Shown here: positions 35,005-42,512 of the stretch, piece after piece
How positions within the stretch are numbered: the first letter of the stretch is position 1
Layout of the letters: each line of letters begins with the position of its first letter
Source: Alphaproteobacteria bacterium
GTDB lineage: Bacteria; Pseudomonadota; Alphaproteobacteria; Ferrovibrionales; Ferrovibrionaceae
Assembly (NCBI GenBank): GCA_017307375.1
Contig: JAFKFH010000025.1
Span: forward strand, 34,197-98,196
Reading direction: 5' to 3'
Length of the DNA: 64,000 nucleotides
Notes under the pieces: model-generated
Told to the model about the DNA's origin: nothing
What the model saw: the letters and a program-made list of their open reading frames with translations, nothing else
The model's database searches: none
Position numbers and translations under genes: made by a program

Positions 35005-36302
35005 CGCACCTCGACCGCCAGCCGCATCGACGGATGGATGCCGCAGACCACCTCGAACGTGCCGGGCAGCGGGAAGTCGATCTCGACCGTCTCGCCGGGC
35101 TTCTGCAGGCCGGAATTGAAGTGGAAGCGCGGATCGTCGACCCGGATGTTGTGGACGCGGTCGTCGTCGTTGTGCAGGTCGAGCGGACGGCCGCGTTCGA
35201 ACACCACGGCCTCCGGGGCAAAGCGCCGCCCCTTCTGGTAGATGTCGGAGGTCGCCACCCGCTGGGGCGGCTTGTCGGTCGAGAAGGCCAGCGCCGACTG
35301 GGCCGGACGGTCGGCGGTCAGGCTGTTGAGGAAGGCGACGAGGTCAGCGGTCTCGGCATCGTCGAGGGTGATGGGCTTCAGTTCGGCCGAAACGGTCGAC
35401 CGTGGCTCGATTCCCTGCTTGTAGTGGCGCACGACGTCTTCGAGCGTCGCGAAGCGCCCGTCGTGCATGTAGGGCGCCAATCGGCCGACGTCGCGCAGCG
35501 ACGGCGTCTTCATCGCAAAATCGAGCCGCGGATCGGCGAGGATTTCGCCCCGGCCGCGATCCTTCATCGGGCTCAGGCCGATGTCGTGGAAACCATCATC
35601 GGTCAGCCGCCAGCCGGAATGGCAGGTGACGCAGTTGGCCTTGCCACGGAACAGGTCGAAGCCGCGCCGGGCCGCCGGGCTCAGGGCGCCGTCGTCGCCG
35701 GCGACAAAGCGGTCGAACGGGCTTTCGCCCGAACGCAGCGTGCGCTCGAACGTCGCCAAGGCGGCGGCGACGGTCTCGGCCGTGATCTCCGGCCGCTCGG
35801 GAAAGGCCTTGGCGAATTCCGCAACCAGCGGCCGCGAGGCGCGCAGCTTCTCGATCAGCCCTTCCCGCGGCATGTTCATCTCGTTCGGGTTCTCGATCGG
35901 GCCGAACGCCTGCGCCTCCAGCGTCGCGGCCCGACCATCCCAGAACTGGATCTTGGCAAAGGCGGTATCGGCCAGGCTGGGCGTGCGCCGCGGCAGGGGA
36001 TCGCCATGAATGCCCAGGCCGGTCCTCAGGCCGTCCTGCCAGGCCTTGGCCGGGACATGGCAGGTGGCGCAGGAGCGGCTGTCGTTGCCCGACAGCCTGA
36101 CGTCGTGGAACAGCCGCTCGCCGAGCAGCGCCTTGGCTGGGGTGTACGGGTTGTCCGACGGTACGGGAATCTCGACGGGCCGGCGGAAAGCGAGCCGGGG
36201 ATCGGCATCATCGGCCGTCTGGGCCGGGGCAAGCACCGGCAGGGCGACGGCCCCGAAGCCGATCAGGAAACCGGCGGCGGCCCGCCAGGACGGAAACTGC
36301 AT
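35001..36302 (-). CDS. Dihaem cytochrome c peroxidase / cupredoxin fusion
   Basis: A 433-residue exported protein. A signal peptide (residues 1-28) is followed by a MauG/cytochrome c peroxidase domain with two haem c sites, CATCH (78-82) and CVTCH (224-228), and family motifs RRTPSLADTAFAKIQFWDGR and MKTPSLRDVGRLAPYMHDGR. After residue 340 an extra domain resembles a plastocyanin-type cupredoxin, with likely type-1 copper ligands H384, C420, H423 and M426 (CGIHPSM). Peroxidases of this class reduce peroxide or oxidise protein residues in the periplasm; the fused copper domain may supply electrons. It follows a secreted-protein gene by 20 bp. Confidence 0.87.
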   Translation of the reverse strand: MQFPSWRAAAGFLIGFGAVALPVLAPAQTADDADPRLAFRRPVEIPVPSDNPYTPAKALLGERLFHDVRLSGNDSRSCATCHVPAKAWQDGLRTGLGIHGDPLPRRTPSLADTAFAKIQFWDGRAATLEAQAFGPIENPNEMNMPREGLIEKLRASRPLVAEFAKAFPERPEITAETVAAALATFERTLRSGESPFDRFVAGDDGALSPAARRGFDLFRGKANCVTCHSGWRLTDDGFHDIGLSPMKDRGRGEILADPRLDFAMKTPSLRDVGRLAPYMHDGRFATLEDVVRHYKQGIEPRSTVSAELKPITLDDAETADLVAFLNSLTADRPAQSALAFSTDKPPQRVATSDIYQKGRRFAPEAVVFERGRPLDLHNDDDRVHNIRVDDPRFHFNSGLQKPGETVEIDFPLPGTFEVVCGIHPSMRLAVEVR

Positions 36303-36322
36303 GACGAACCGCCGCTTTCAGA

Positions 36323-37183
36323 TCAATCGAAACGACGCTTGAGCAACTCGGCGCGCGACGCCAACGCCTGCACCTCGCCCGGCCCCATCACCGGCGCCGA
36401 CGGCGGCTGCACCGCGGGCCAGACCGGCGCCAGTTCGGTTATCAGCTCGGCCAGACGCTGGGCGCCCTCGGCATCCTTCTTCTTCAGGACCGCCTCATGC
36501 GCCTTCAGGTAATCGCGCGCCTCCAGCAGGAAGCCGCGGCCGTCCTGGTATTCGACGACGGCGACGAACTTGCCGTCCTTCACCGCCTCGGCATATTCGC
36601 CGGCGGCCGATTGCAGCAGGCCCGCGACCACGGCGAAGACGAAGGCAGGCTGTGCCGCCACCTTCGCCGGAATCTTGGCCGAGGCCGCGGCAACCGCCTT
36701 GTCGACCCGGGTTATGGCCGCTTCGGTCTTGGCCTGCGGCGCCTTGTCCATCACGGCTTTCGAGGCGGCATCGAGGCTGGCCTTGAAGCCGGTCACGCCG
36801 CGCCGGACCAGCGGCGCCTGGATCTTGGTGTAGATCTCTTCGATCGGATGGTGGAAATGCGGCATCGCCTCGTCGTACTTGCCCAGGGCGACCAGTTCGC
36901 GGCCGACGCGGACATGGCCCTGCACCAGCAGCAGCCGGCCCTGCAGCGCGGCGTCGGGAGCGGACTGCTCGAAGGCATCCTCCTCCCCGGCCTCGCCCGC
37001 CTCGCCGCCTTCGCCGCTCTCGCCGGCGGCGAGCAGGAAGCGACCATCGGTCGCAGGCGGTGCCGCGTGCCTGTGCAGCGCCGGCGTGGCATCGTCGCCT
37101 GCCGCGGCCGCAATGCCGGCAGCAGGAAGGGTGGCGACAACGGCGAAACCGACGCTCGCCCACAGTTTGCGTGACATGCTCAT
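36323..37183 (-). CDS. Secreted protein of unknown function with HFHHPxEE motif
   Basis: A 286-residue protein with an N-terminal signal peptide (SRKLWASVGFAVVATLPAAG) and a Gly/Glu-rich linker (about residues 53-70). The rest is predicted helical. A cluster H109-F-H111-H112-P-x-E115-E116 suggests metal binding. I do not recognise the family; the helical make-up is broadly like imelysin/EfeO-type metal proteins but no defining motif is seen. ATG 37183 or 37177 could start translation. It is first in a two-gene operon with the peroxidase/cupredoxin fusion and divergent from a PiuC-type hydroxylase. Confidence 0.72.
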   Translation of the reverse strand: MSMSRKLWASVGFAVVATLPAAGIAAAAGDDATPALHRHAAPPATDGRFLLAAGESGEGGEAGEAGEEDAFEQSAPDAALQGRLLLVQGHVRVGRELVALGKYDEAMPHFHHPIEEIYTKIQAPLVRRGVTGFKASLDAASKAVMDKAPQAKTEAAITRVDKAVAAASAKIPAKVAAQPAFVFAVVAGLLQSAAGEYAEAVKDGKFVAVVEYQDGRGFLLEARDYLKAHEAVLKKKDAEGAQRLAELITELAPVWPAVQPPSAPVMGPGEVQALASRAELLKRRFD

Positions 37184-37228
37184 GGGGGTTTCCGCCCGGG
37201 GGGATATGAGAACTGATATCGTTCGCAA

Positions 37229-37261
37229 GGCTATTGCTTACGCGAATGAATTGCAATAGCC
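37229..37261. promoter_or_regulatory. Perfect inverted repeat between metal-related genes
   Basis: GGCTATTGC and GCAATAGCC form a perfect 9 bp inverted repeat around a 15 bp spacer, centred in the 109 bp gap between the secreted-protein gene and the piuC-like gene. Within the spacer lies GCGAATGAATTGC, loosely like an alphaproteobacterial Fur-type site. As piuC genes are usually iron-repressed, an iron-responsive regulator is a reasonable guess, not shown. Confidence 0.5.
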
Positions 37262-37292
37262 AGTTGGTCATTCGCATCGTTTCGAGGTCGCC

Positions 37293-37964
37293 ATGATCCT
37301 CTGTCTGGCTGACGTGCTGACCGCCGAGGCGGTCGCCGAGTTATTGTCGCTGACCGCTGGCGGCAGCTGGACCGACGGCACGCGCACCGCCGGCTGGGCG
37401 GCCCGCGAGGTCAAGCGGAACCGTCAGCTTGCAAAGGGGACGGCGGCGGCGGAGGCGGCGGCGATCGTGCGCGCCGGGCTCGAGGCCCATCAGGTCTTCC
37501 GGGCGGCGAGCCTGGTCCGACGGATGCGCGACCCGATGTTCGCCCGCTACGAGGCGGGCGAGGAATACGGCCTGCATGTCGACGACGCGCTGATGGGCAG
37601 CGGCCCCGACCCGCTGCGTACGGACCTGTCGGTTACGGTGTTCCTGTCTCCGCCATCGGCCTACGACGGCGGCGAACTCGTGCTCGACAGCCCCGCCGGC
37701 GAGCAGACGATCAAGCTCGACGCCGGATCGGCGGTGCTCTATCCGTCGACCTTCCTGCATCGCGTCGCCCCGGTCACCCGCGGCGAGCGCCGGGTGGCGG
37801 TGACCTGGGTGCAGAGCCTGGTGCGGTCGGTCGAGCAGCGCGCGATCCTGTTCGACCTCGATCAGGCGCGGCGCGACCTGTTTGCGCGCGAGGGGCGCTC
37901 GCCCGCCTTCGACCTGATCGCCAAGTCCTACGCCAATCTGCTGCGGCTATGGGCGGAGAGTTGA
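37293..37964 (+). CDS. piuC: PKHD-type Fe(II)/2-oxoglutarate hydroxylase (PiuC/YbiX family)
   Basis: A 223-residue non-haem iron dioxygenase. Iron ligands are H95 and D97 (GLHVDDAL) and H156 (FLHRVAP), and Arg near 166 should bind 2-oxoglutarate. PiuC/YbiX proteins are typically iron-regulated and found beside TonB-dependent siderophore receptors; here no receptor is adjacent, and the neighbour is instead a peroxidase/cupredoxin operon. The C-terminal helical extension (DLDQARRDLFAREGRS) is family-typical. The 3' end overlaps the convergent LysR gene by 18 bp. Confidence 0.92.
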   Translation: MILCLADVLTAEAVAELLSLTAGGSWTDGTRTAGWAAREVKRNRQLAKGTAAAEAAAIVRAGLEAHQVFRAASLVRRMRDPMFARYEAGEEYGLHVDDALMGSGPDPLRTDLSVTVFLSPPSAYDGGELVLDSPAGEQTIKLDAGSAVLYPSTFLHRVAPVTRGERRVAVTWVQSLVRSVEQRAILFDLDQARRDLFAREGRSPAFDLIAKSYANLLRLWAES

Positions 37965-38849
37965 TCGCCCCGCCGCCCTGATCGTCGCGACCACGTCGCG
38001 CAGCGCGCGCGTCAGCGGCTTGTCGCGACGCATGACCAGGGCCAGCTGGCGATGCAGCCGCGGGCGCAGCGAGCGGACGGTGAGGCGGCCCTGCTGGCCT
38101 TCCCCTTCCACCGCCATCCGCGGCAGGATCGAACAGCCGAGGCCCGCGCCGACCAGCCCCTTGATCGCCTCGACCGAGCCCAGCTCCATCACCGGCTTGG
38201 GCGCCAGCCCCGCCTGCATGAACCATTCGTCGATCACCCGCCTGGTATTGGCGCCGGGCTCGTAGAGGACGATGGGCAGCCCGGCCATGCCCGCCGGAGT
38301 CGGACGGACCGGCAGTTCAGGCCCGGCGGCCGAGGTGATGGCAACGAACTCCTCGGCCAGCACCGGCGTCACCGCAAACATCCGCCCGACCACCGGCAGG
38401 GTGACGAAGCCGACATCGAGCAGGTTCTCCTCGACCGCCCGCAGGATGTCGGCCGTGTTGCCGGTGCGGACGACGATTTCCAGCGCCGGAAAGCGAGCAC
38501 GCAGGTCGCGCAGCAGCGGCGGCAGCAGGTAGGTGCAGGCGGTGGCGCCAGAGCCGAGGCGGACGCGCCCGATCGTGCCCGACGCATGCTCGGCCATCGC
38601 GTCGAGCGCCGCGCCGACCGCCTCGTCGATGCGGCGGTGATGGTCGAGCAGCGCCAGCCCCGCGGCGGTCGGCGTCGCCCGCCGGCCGACACGGTCGATC
38701 AGCCGCACGCCCAGGCGCTGCTCGAGCTGGCGCACCTGCTGGCTGACCGCCGGCTGGGTCAGGTTCAGCCGATCGGCCGCGGCCGAGAACGAACCTTGCT
38801 CGATGACGTCGGCGAAGGCGCGGACATGGTCGAGGTTCAGGCTGCGCAT
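37947..38849 (-). CDS. LysR-family transcriptional regulator
   Basis: A 300-residue LysR regulator with HTH at residues 4-62 (HVRAFADVIEQGSFSAAADR, TQPAVSQQVRQLEQRLG) and a typical effector domain. The start at 38849 (MRSLNLDHV) is chosen because the HTH then begins at the usual place; an open upstream extension would cross the divergent promoter region. It is divergent from an acetyltransferase-MFS-GST operon by 100 bp, which it probably regulates. Confidence 0.9.
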   Translation of the reverse strand: MRSLNLDHVRAFADVIEQGSFSAAADRLNLTQPAVSQQVRQLEQRLGVRLIDRVGRRATPTAAGLALLDHHRRIDEAVGAALDAMAEHASGTIGRVRLGSGATACTYLLPPLLRDLRARFPALEIVVRTGNTADILRAVEENLLDVGFVTLPVVGRMFAVTPVLAEEFVAITSAAGPELPVRPTPAGMAGLPIVLYEPGANTRRVIDEWFMQAGLAPKPVMELGSVEAIKGLVGAGLGCSILPRMAVEGEGQQGRLTVRSLRPRLHRQLALVMRRDKPLTRALRDVVATIRAAGRSTLRP

Positions 38850-38949
38850 ATCAAAGATTTTCTTATCCGATACATAATGATCAGAAATTTCTCTTATGCG
38901 ACCCGATGATGCAAGGTTGCCGCGAAGAAAGCCCCTGGAGTGATCAGCC
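38850..38949. promoter_or_regulatory. AT-rich divergent promoter region of LysR and acetyltransferase genes
   Basis: This 100 bp stretch is markedly AT-rich. It contains the palindrome AGAAATTTCT (38883-38892) and neighbouring CTTATCCGATACATAATG sequence that resembles LysR-type operator halves. GGAG at about 38938-38941 is the ribosome site for the acetyltransferase GTG start. Confidence 0.5.
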
Positions 38950-39510
38950 GTGCCCGACATCCTCATTCGCGACGCAAGCGACGCCGACATCGACACCATC
39001 CAGCAGATCTATGCCCGGCACGTGCGGTTCGGCACGGCCAGCTTCGAGGAGGCGGTGCCCGATGCCGGCGAACTCGCCACGCGCCGGTCGGGGGTGCTGG
39101 CCCAGGGCCTGCCCTATCTGGTCGCGGAGGGCGAGGGTCGGGTGCTCGGCTATGCCTATGCCTCGGCCTATCGGGCAAGGTCGGCCTATCGCTTCGCAAT
39201 CGAGGATTCGATCTATGTCGCGGAGGGCCTGGCCGGGCGCGGCATCGGCACGCGGCTGATGTCGGCGCTGATCGCGCGCTGCGAGGCCGGTCCGTGGCGG
39301 CAGATGGTGGCGGTGATCGGCGACAGCGACAATGCCGCCTCGATCGCGCTGCACCGGGCCTTCGGCTTCCGCCATACCGGCACCCTGCGCTCGATCGGCT
39401 TCAAGTTCGGCCGCTGGCTCGACAGCGTGCTGATGCAACGCGACCTCGGGCCCGGCGATTCCACGCTGCCGGCCGAAGGGCCGGCGGCGCGGCTGCAGGC
39501 CAAGATCTGA
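38950..39510 (+). CDS. GNAT acetyltransferase (phosphinothricin acetyltransferase-like)
   Basis: A 186-residue GNAT N-acetyltransferase of the PAT/MddA type, which acetylates phosphinothricin, methionine sulfoximine or sulfone-type amino acids. The acetyl-CoA P-loop lies in GRGIGTRLMSALI, and SIALHRAFGFRHTGTLRSIG with FGRWLDSVLMQR matches PAT. It starts with GTG at 38950, preceded by GGAG. It is followed by an MFS gene after 2 bp. Natural substrates in the cell are not known. Confidence 0.88.
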   Translation: MPDILIRDASDADIDTIQQIYARHVRFGTASFEEAVPDAGELATRRSGVLAQGLPYLVAEGEGRVLGYAYASAYRARSAYRFAIEDSIYVAEGLAGRGIGTRLMSALIARCEAGPWRQMVAVIGDSDNAASIALHRAFGFRHTGTLRSIGFKFGRWLDSVLMQRDLGPGDSTLPAEGPAARLQAKI

Positions 39511-39512
39511 CC

Positions 39513-40691
39513 TTGGTATCCGGCGGCCGCGTCTTCTGGTTCGGCATGTCCCAGCTGATCGGCTGGGGCATCAGCTATTATCTGATCGGCGTGTTCGGCG
39601 AGGCGATGGCCGCCGACCTCGGCCATGGCATGTCGGTGGTCCATGGCGGGTTCTCGCTGGCGCTGATGGTGATGGGCGTGGCGTCGGGACCGGCGGGGCG
39701 GCTGATCGACCGCTTCGGCGGACGGCCGATGCTGGTGGCCGGCGCGGTGCTGACGGCGATCGGTTGTGCCGGCCTCGCCCTGGCCCATGGGCTGGTGCTG
39801 CACTATGCGGCCTGGGCGTGCCTGGGGCTTGCCATGCGGCTGTCGCTCTACGATGCCGCCTTTGCCGCCCTCGCCCGGCTGCTCGGCCCCGCGGCGCGCA
39901 AGCCGATCGCGCAGATCACGCTGCTGGGCGGCCTTGCCTCGACCGTGTTCTGGCCGATCGGCCATGGGCTGGCCGACGCATTCGGCTGGCGGGGCGCGGT
40001 CTGGAGCTATGCGGGCTTTGCGCTGGCCACCATCCCGATGCATCTGGCGCTGCCGGCGGGCCGCTGGCATCCGGTATCGCAGGCAGATGACCAGGCAGCC
40101 GCAGCCCCCGGCCGGCACAGCCCGCTGGCGGCCGTTCTGTTCGTCGTCACCGTGACGCTCGCCGGTTTTCTCAATTCCGGCATGTCGGCCCACATGATCA
40201 CGGTGATGACCGGGCTGGGGCTGGCGGCCGCGACGGCAATCTGGATCGCCAGCCTGCGCGGCATCGGCCAGTCGCTTGCCCGTCTCGGCGAGGTCCTGTC
40301 GGCGGGCCGGTTCGATCCCTTCGACCTGAACCTCGCCGCCACGCTGATGCTGCCGGTCTGTTTCGTGGCAGCGCTGCTGTCCGGCCAATGGCTCGCCGCG
40401 GCGATCGCCTTCAATTTCCTCTACGGCGCCGGCAACGGCATCCTGACGATCACCCGCGGCACGCTGCCGCTGCTGCTGTTCGACCCCAGAAGCTATGGCG
40501 CCACCGTCGGCCGCCTGCTGGTACCCAGCTTTTTCCTGTCGGCCGTGGCACCGCTTGCCTATGCGCTGGTCATCGAGCATTTCGGCGTCGCCGCCGTTCT
40601 GTGGCTGTCGCTGGCCCTCGGCCTCGGCATCCTTGCCGCGGCAGTCGTCTTGCGCCTACGCTTTGCGCAAAAGTCGAGGAGCCCAGGATGA
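39513..40691 (+). CDS. MFS transporter
   Basis: A 392-residue major facilitator with about twelve transmembrane helices. The loop 2-3 signature appears as GPAGRLIDRFGGRPMLVAG. A TTG at 39513 starts translation just after the acetyltransferase stop and allows a full first helix (VFWFGMSQLIGWGISYYLIG); the first ATG (39546) would cut into it. The substrate cannot be told; coupling with an acetyltransferase and GST suggests detoxification. The stop overlaps the GST start by 4 nt. Confidence 0.86.
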   Translation: MVSGGRVFWFGMSQLIGWGISYYLIGVFGEAMAADLGHGMSVVHGGFSLALMVMGVASGPAGRLIDRFGGRPMLVAGAVLTAIGCAGLALAHGLVLHYAAWACLGLAMRLSLYDAAFAALARLLGPAARKPIAQITLLGGLASTVFWPIGHGLADAFGWRGAVWSYAGFALATIPMHLALPAGRWHPVSQADDQAAAAPGRHSPLAAVLFVVTVTLAGFLNSGMSAHMITVMTGLGLAAATAIWIASLRGIGQSLARLGEVLSAGRFDPFDLNLAATLMLPVCFVAALLSGQWLAAAIAFNFLYGAGNGILTITRGTLPLLLFDPRSYGATVGRLLVPSFFLSAVAPLAYALVIEHFGVAAVLWLSLALGLGILAAAVVLRLRFAQKSRSPG

Positions 40692-41317
40692 TTCTCTATG
40701 ATTGCCGCACGGCGCCGAGCCCGCGCCGCGCCCGCCTGTTCATCGCCGAGAAGGGCCTGACCGTCGAGACGGTGCAGGTGGACCTGGCCAAGGGCGAGCA
40801 TCTGACCGACGCCTTCCGCGCGATCAGCCCGCAATGCACTGTCCCGGTGCTGAAGCTGGACGATGGCGACGTCATCACCGAGAACGTTGCCATCGCCCGT
40901 TATCTCGAGGAGATGTTCCCGGCCGTGCCGCTGCTCGGCCGCACACCGGCCGAGAAGGCGCATGTCGCCGAATGGAATGCGCGTGTCGAGTTCGAGGGGC
41001 TGGCGCCGATCGCCGATGCGCTGCGCAATTCGGCGCGCGGCTTCCAGGGGCGCGCACTGGTCGGGCCGCGCGGCTTCGAGCAGATTCCCGCCCTGGCCGA
41101 GCGCGGGCGCCAGCGTCTGGCCGACTTCTTCGCGACGCTCGACGGCCGCCTGGCCGACCGCGACTTCGTCGTCGGCGACGGCTTGACCATGGCCGACATC
41201 ACGGCGGTGGTGGCCGTCGACTTCGCCGCCTGGGTCAAGCAGGTGCCCGGCGACGACCTCGTGCATCTCCGCCGCTGGCATGCCGCGATGAAGGCGCGCC
41301 CGTCCTACGCCGCCTGA
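40688..41317 (+). CDS. Glutathione S-transferase family protein
   Basis: A 209-residue GST with an N-terminal thioredoxin-like domain (MILYDCRTAPSPRRARLFIA, TVPVLKLDDGDVITENVAIA) and a C-terminal helical domain (GDGLTMADITAVVAVDFAAW). S11 or a nearby Cys could act on glutathione. Its start overlaps the MFS stop, so the acetyltransferase, transporter and GST form one operon. It ends one base before the convergent Pro-rich lipoprotein gene. Confidence 0.9.
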   Translation: MILYDCRTAPSPRRARLFIAEKGLTVETVQVDLAKGEHLTDAFRAISPQCTVPVLKLDDGDVITENVAIARYLEEMFPAVPLLGRTPAEKAHVAEWNARVEFEGLAPIADALRNSARGFQGRALVGPRGFEQIPALAERGRQRLADFFATLDGRLADRDFVVGDGLTMADITAVVAVDFAAWVKQVPGDDLVHLRRWHAAMKARPSYAA

Positions 41318-42340
41318 TCACTTGCCGTAAGTCGACCGGTCCTGGCCGGGGTTGCCGACGGTACCTGCGGGCGGACGCGGTGCGCTCGCCGGTGGCGGAG
41401 CGGGCGGCGGCCTGTGCACCACCGGTGCCGGGGCGGGCGACGGGCGGTGGACGACCGGCGGGGGCGATGCCGCCGGGGGCGGGCGATGAACGACGGGCGG
41501 AGGCTGGTGGACAACCGGCGGCGGGCGTTGCACGGTCGGTGGCGGCTGCACGACCGGCATTGCCGGTATGGGCGGCGGGCGGTGGACGACCGGCGGAGGC
41601 GATGCCGCCGGGGGCGGATGATGAACGACGGGCGGAGGCTGGTGGACAACCGGCGGCGGGCGGTGAACGACGGGGGGCGGCGATGCCGGTGGCGGCCTGT
41701 GCACGACCGGCGGGGCGGGCATGAAACTGGCGGGCGGCGGCCGGTAATGCGGCGGGTACGGGCGGGGCGGCGCGACGATGACGGCCGGCGGCGGGCTGAC
41801 ATAGACGGGAGTCGGCTGGACGATGATCGGCACAATCGGGGCGGGTTGTGCCCGCGGTGGCTGGAACATGTCCTGTTCATAGATGACCGGCGCGGCCGGG
41901 TGGGCTGAACCCGACGAGTAGGCCGGATAGGGTTCCACGGGGGGCTGGGAAATCACCGGCGGTGGCGGTGGCGGCATCTCGACCACCGGCGGCGGCATGG
42001 TCGCCAGCGACTGCAATTGCCGGCGGGCGTCGTCGCGTTCGGCCGCCGCCCGGGTGTAGCGGTAGAGCAGTTCCTCGTAGGTCAGGGCCGGGCGGCACTG
42101 CTCGATTAGCCCGCGGGCAACCTCGGCTTCGTTGTCGGCGCGCGAAGTGATGGTGATGTCGCGCCCGTGACAGGGATTCTCCTGGCCGGGCCGGTCGAAG
42201 ATGTCGCCAGGGACGGTCAGCTTCTCGTCGACCTCCTCGGCCTCCGCCGGGGTGGTCCAGGCGGGCGGGGCGCAGCCGCCGGCAAACAGGAGCGACAGGG
42301 CGATGCCCCCCGCCAAGATCTGGGACCGTGCGAGCAACAT
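41318..42340 (-). CDS. Proline-rich repeat lipoprotein
   Basis: A 340-residue predicted lipoprotein. The signal peptide ends in a lipobox FAGGC, anchoring Cys23. A compact head (about residues 24-115, with DNEAEVARGLIEQCRPALTY and an Arg-rich helix) is followed by a long Pro-rich tail built from repeats of PPPVVHRPPP, PPPVVHQ and similar. Such tails are extended and may span the periplasm or bind other proteins. ATG 42340 follows GGAGGGAGG. No known family was recognised. The tail contains a recent internal DNA duplication. Confidence 0.8.
   Translation of the reverse strand: MLLARSQILAGGIALSLLFAGGCAPPAWTTPAEAEEVDEKLTVPGDIFDRPGQENPCHGRDITITSRADNEAEVARGLIEQCRPALTYEELLYRYTRAAAERDDARRQLQSLATMPPPVVEMPPPPPPVISQPPVEPYPAYSSGSAHPAAPVIYEQDMFQPPRAQPAPIVPIIVQPTPVYVSPPPAVIVAPPRPYPPHYRPPPASFMPAPPVVHRPPPASPPPVVHRPPPVVHQPPPVVHHPPPAASPPPVVHRPPPIPAMPVVQPPPTVQRPPPVVHQPPPVVHRPPPAASPPPVVHRPSPAPAPVVHRPPPAPPPASAPRPPAGTVGNPGQDRSTYGK
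41441..41662. repeat. 87 bp direct repeat inside Pro-rich gene
   Basis: Block 41441-41527 recurs at 41576-41662 with 3 mismatches in 87 bp, an offset of 135 bp (45 codons, frame-preserving). This shows recent in-frame duplication and potential for tail-length variation. Confidence 0.85.
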
Positions 42341-42385
42341 TGTCCTCCCTCCGACGCCACAGGGCGTGGACGCATGGTCGCCGCG

Positions 42386-42425
42386 GTTTATGGCGGATTG
42401 CCGAACGCGTTTATGGCCGGATCGC
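42386..42425. repeat. Short imperfect direct repeats upstream of MetE-like gene
   Basis: GTTTATGGCGGATTGC (42386-42401) recurs as GTTTATGGCCGGATCGC (42409-42425), 23 bp apart start to start, about two helical turns. They lie in the 172 bp divergent region and could be a regulator site. No riboswitch was recognised there. Confidence 0.4.
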
Positions 42426-42512
42426 GGCGACGCCACGATCCACGCTGGACGATTCTGCCGCCGCCGGCCTACGATCTAGGTCTGTCGCATAACAATCCTC
42501 GGGAGGAGTTCC

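Noticed and set aside
41441..41662. Possible CRISPR-like repeat array.
   Set aside because: The repeats are in-frame coding repeats of a Pro-rich tail with no unique spacers and no cas genes.
41414..41908. Open frame opposite the Pro-rich lipoprotein.
   Set aside because: It is the complement of the Pro-codon repeats, giving Arg/Gly/Asp-rich sequence without any family resemblance.
42341..42512. Possible SAM or cobalamin riboswitch upstream of the MetE-like gene.
   Set aside because: No recognisable conserved riboswitch core was seen in this short region.
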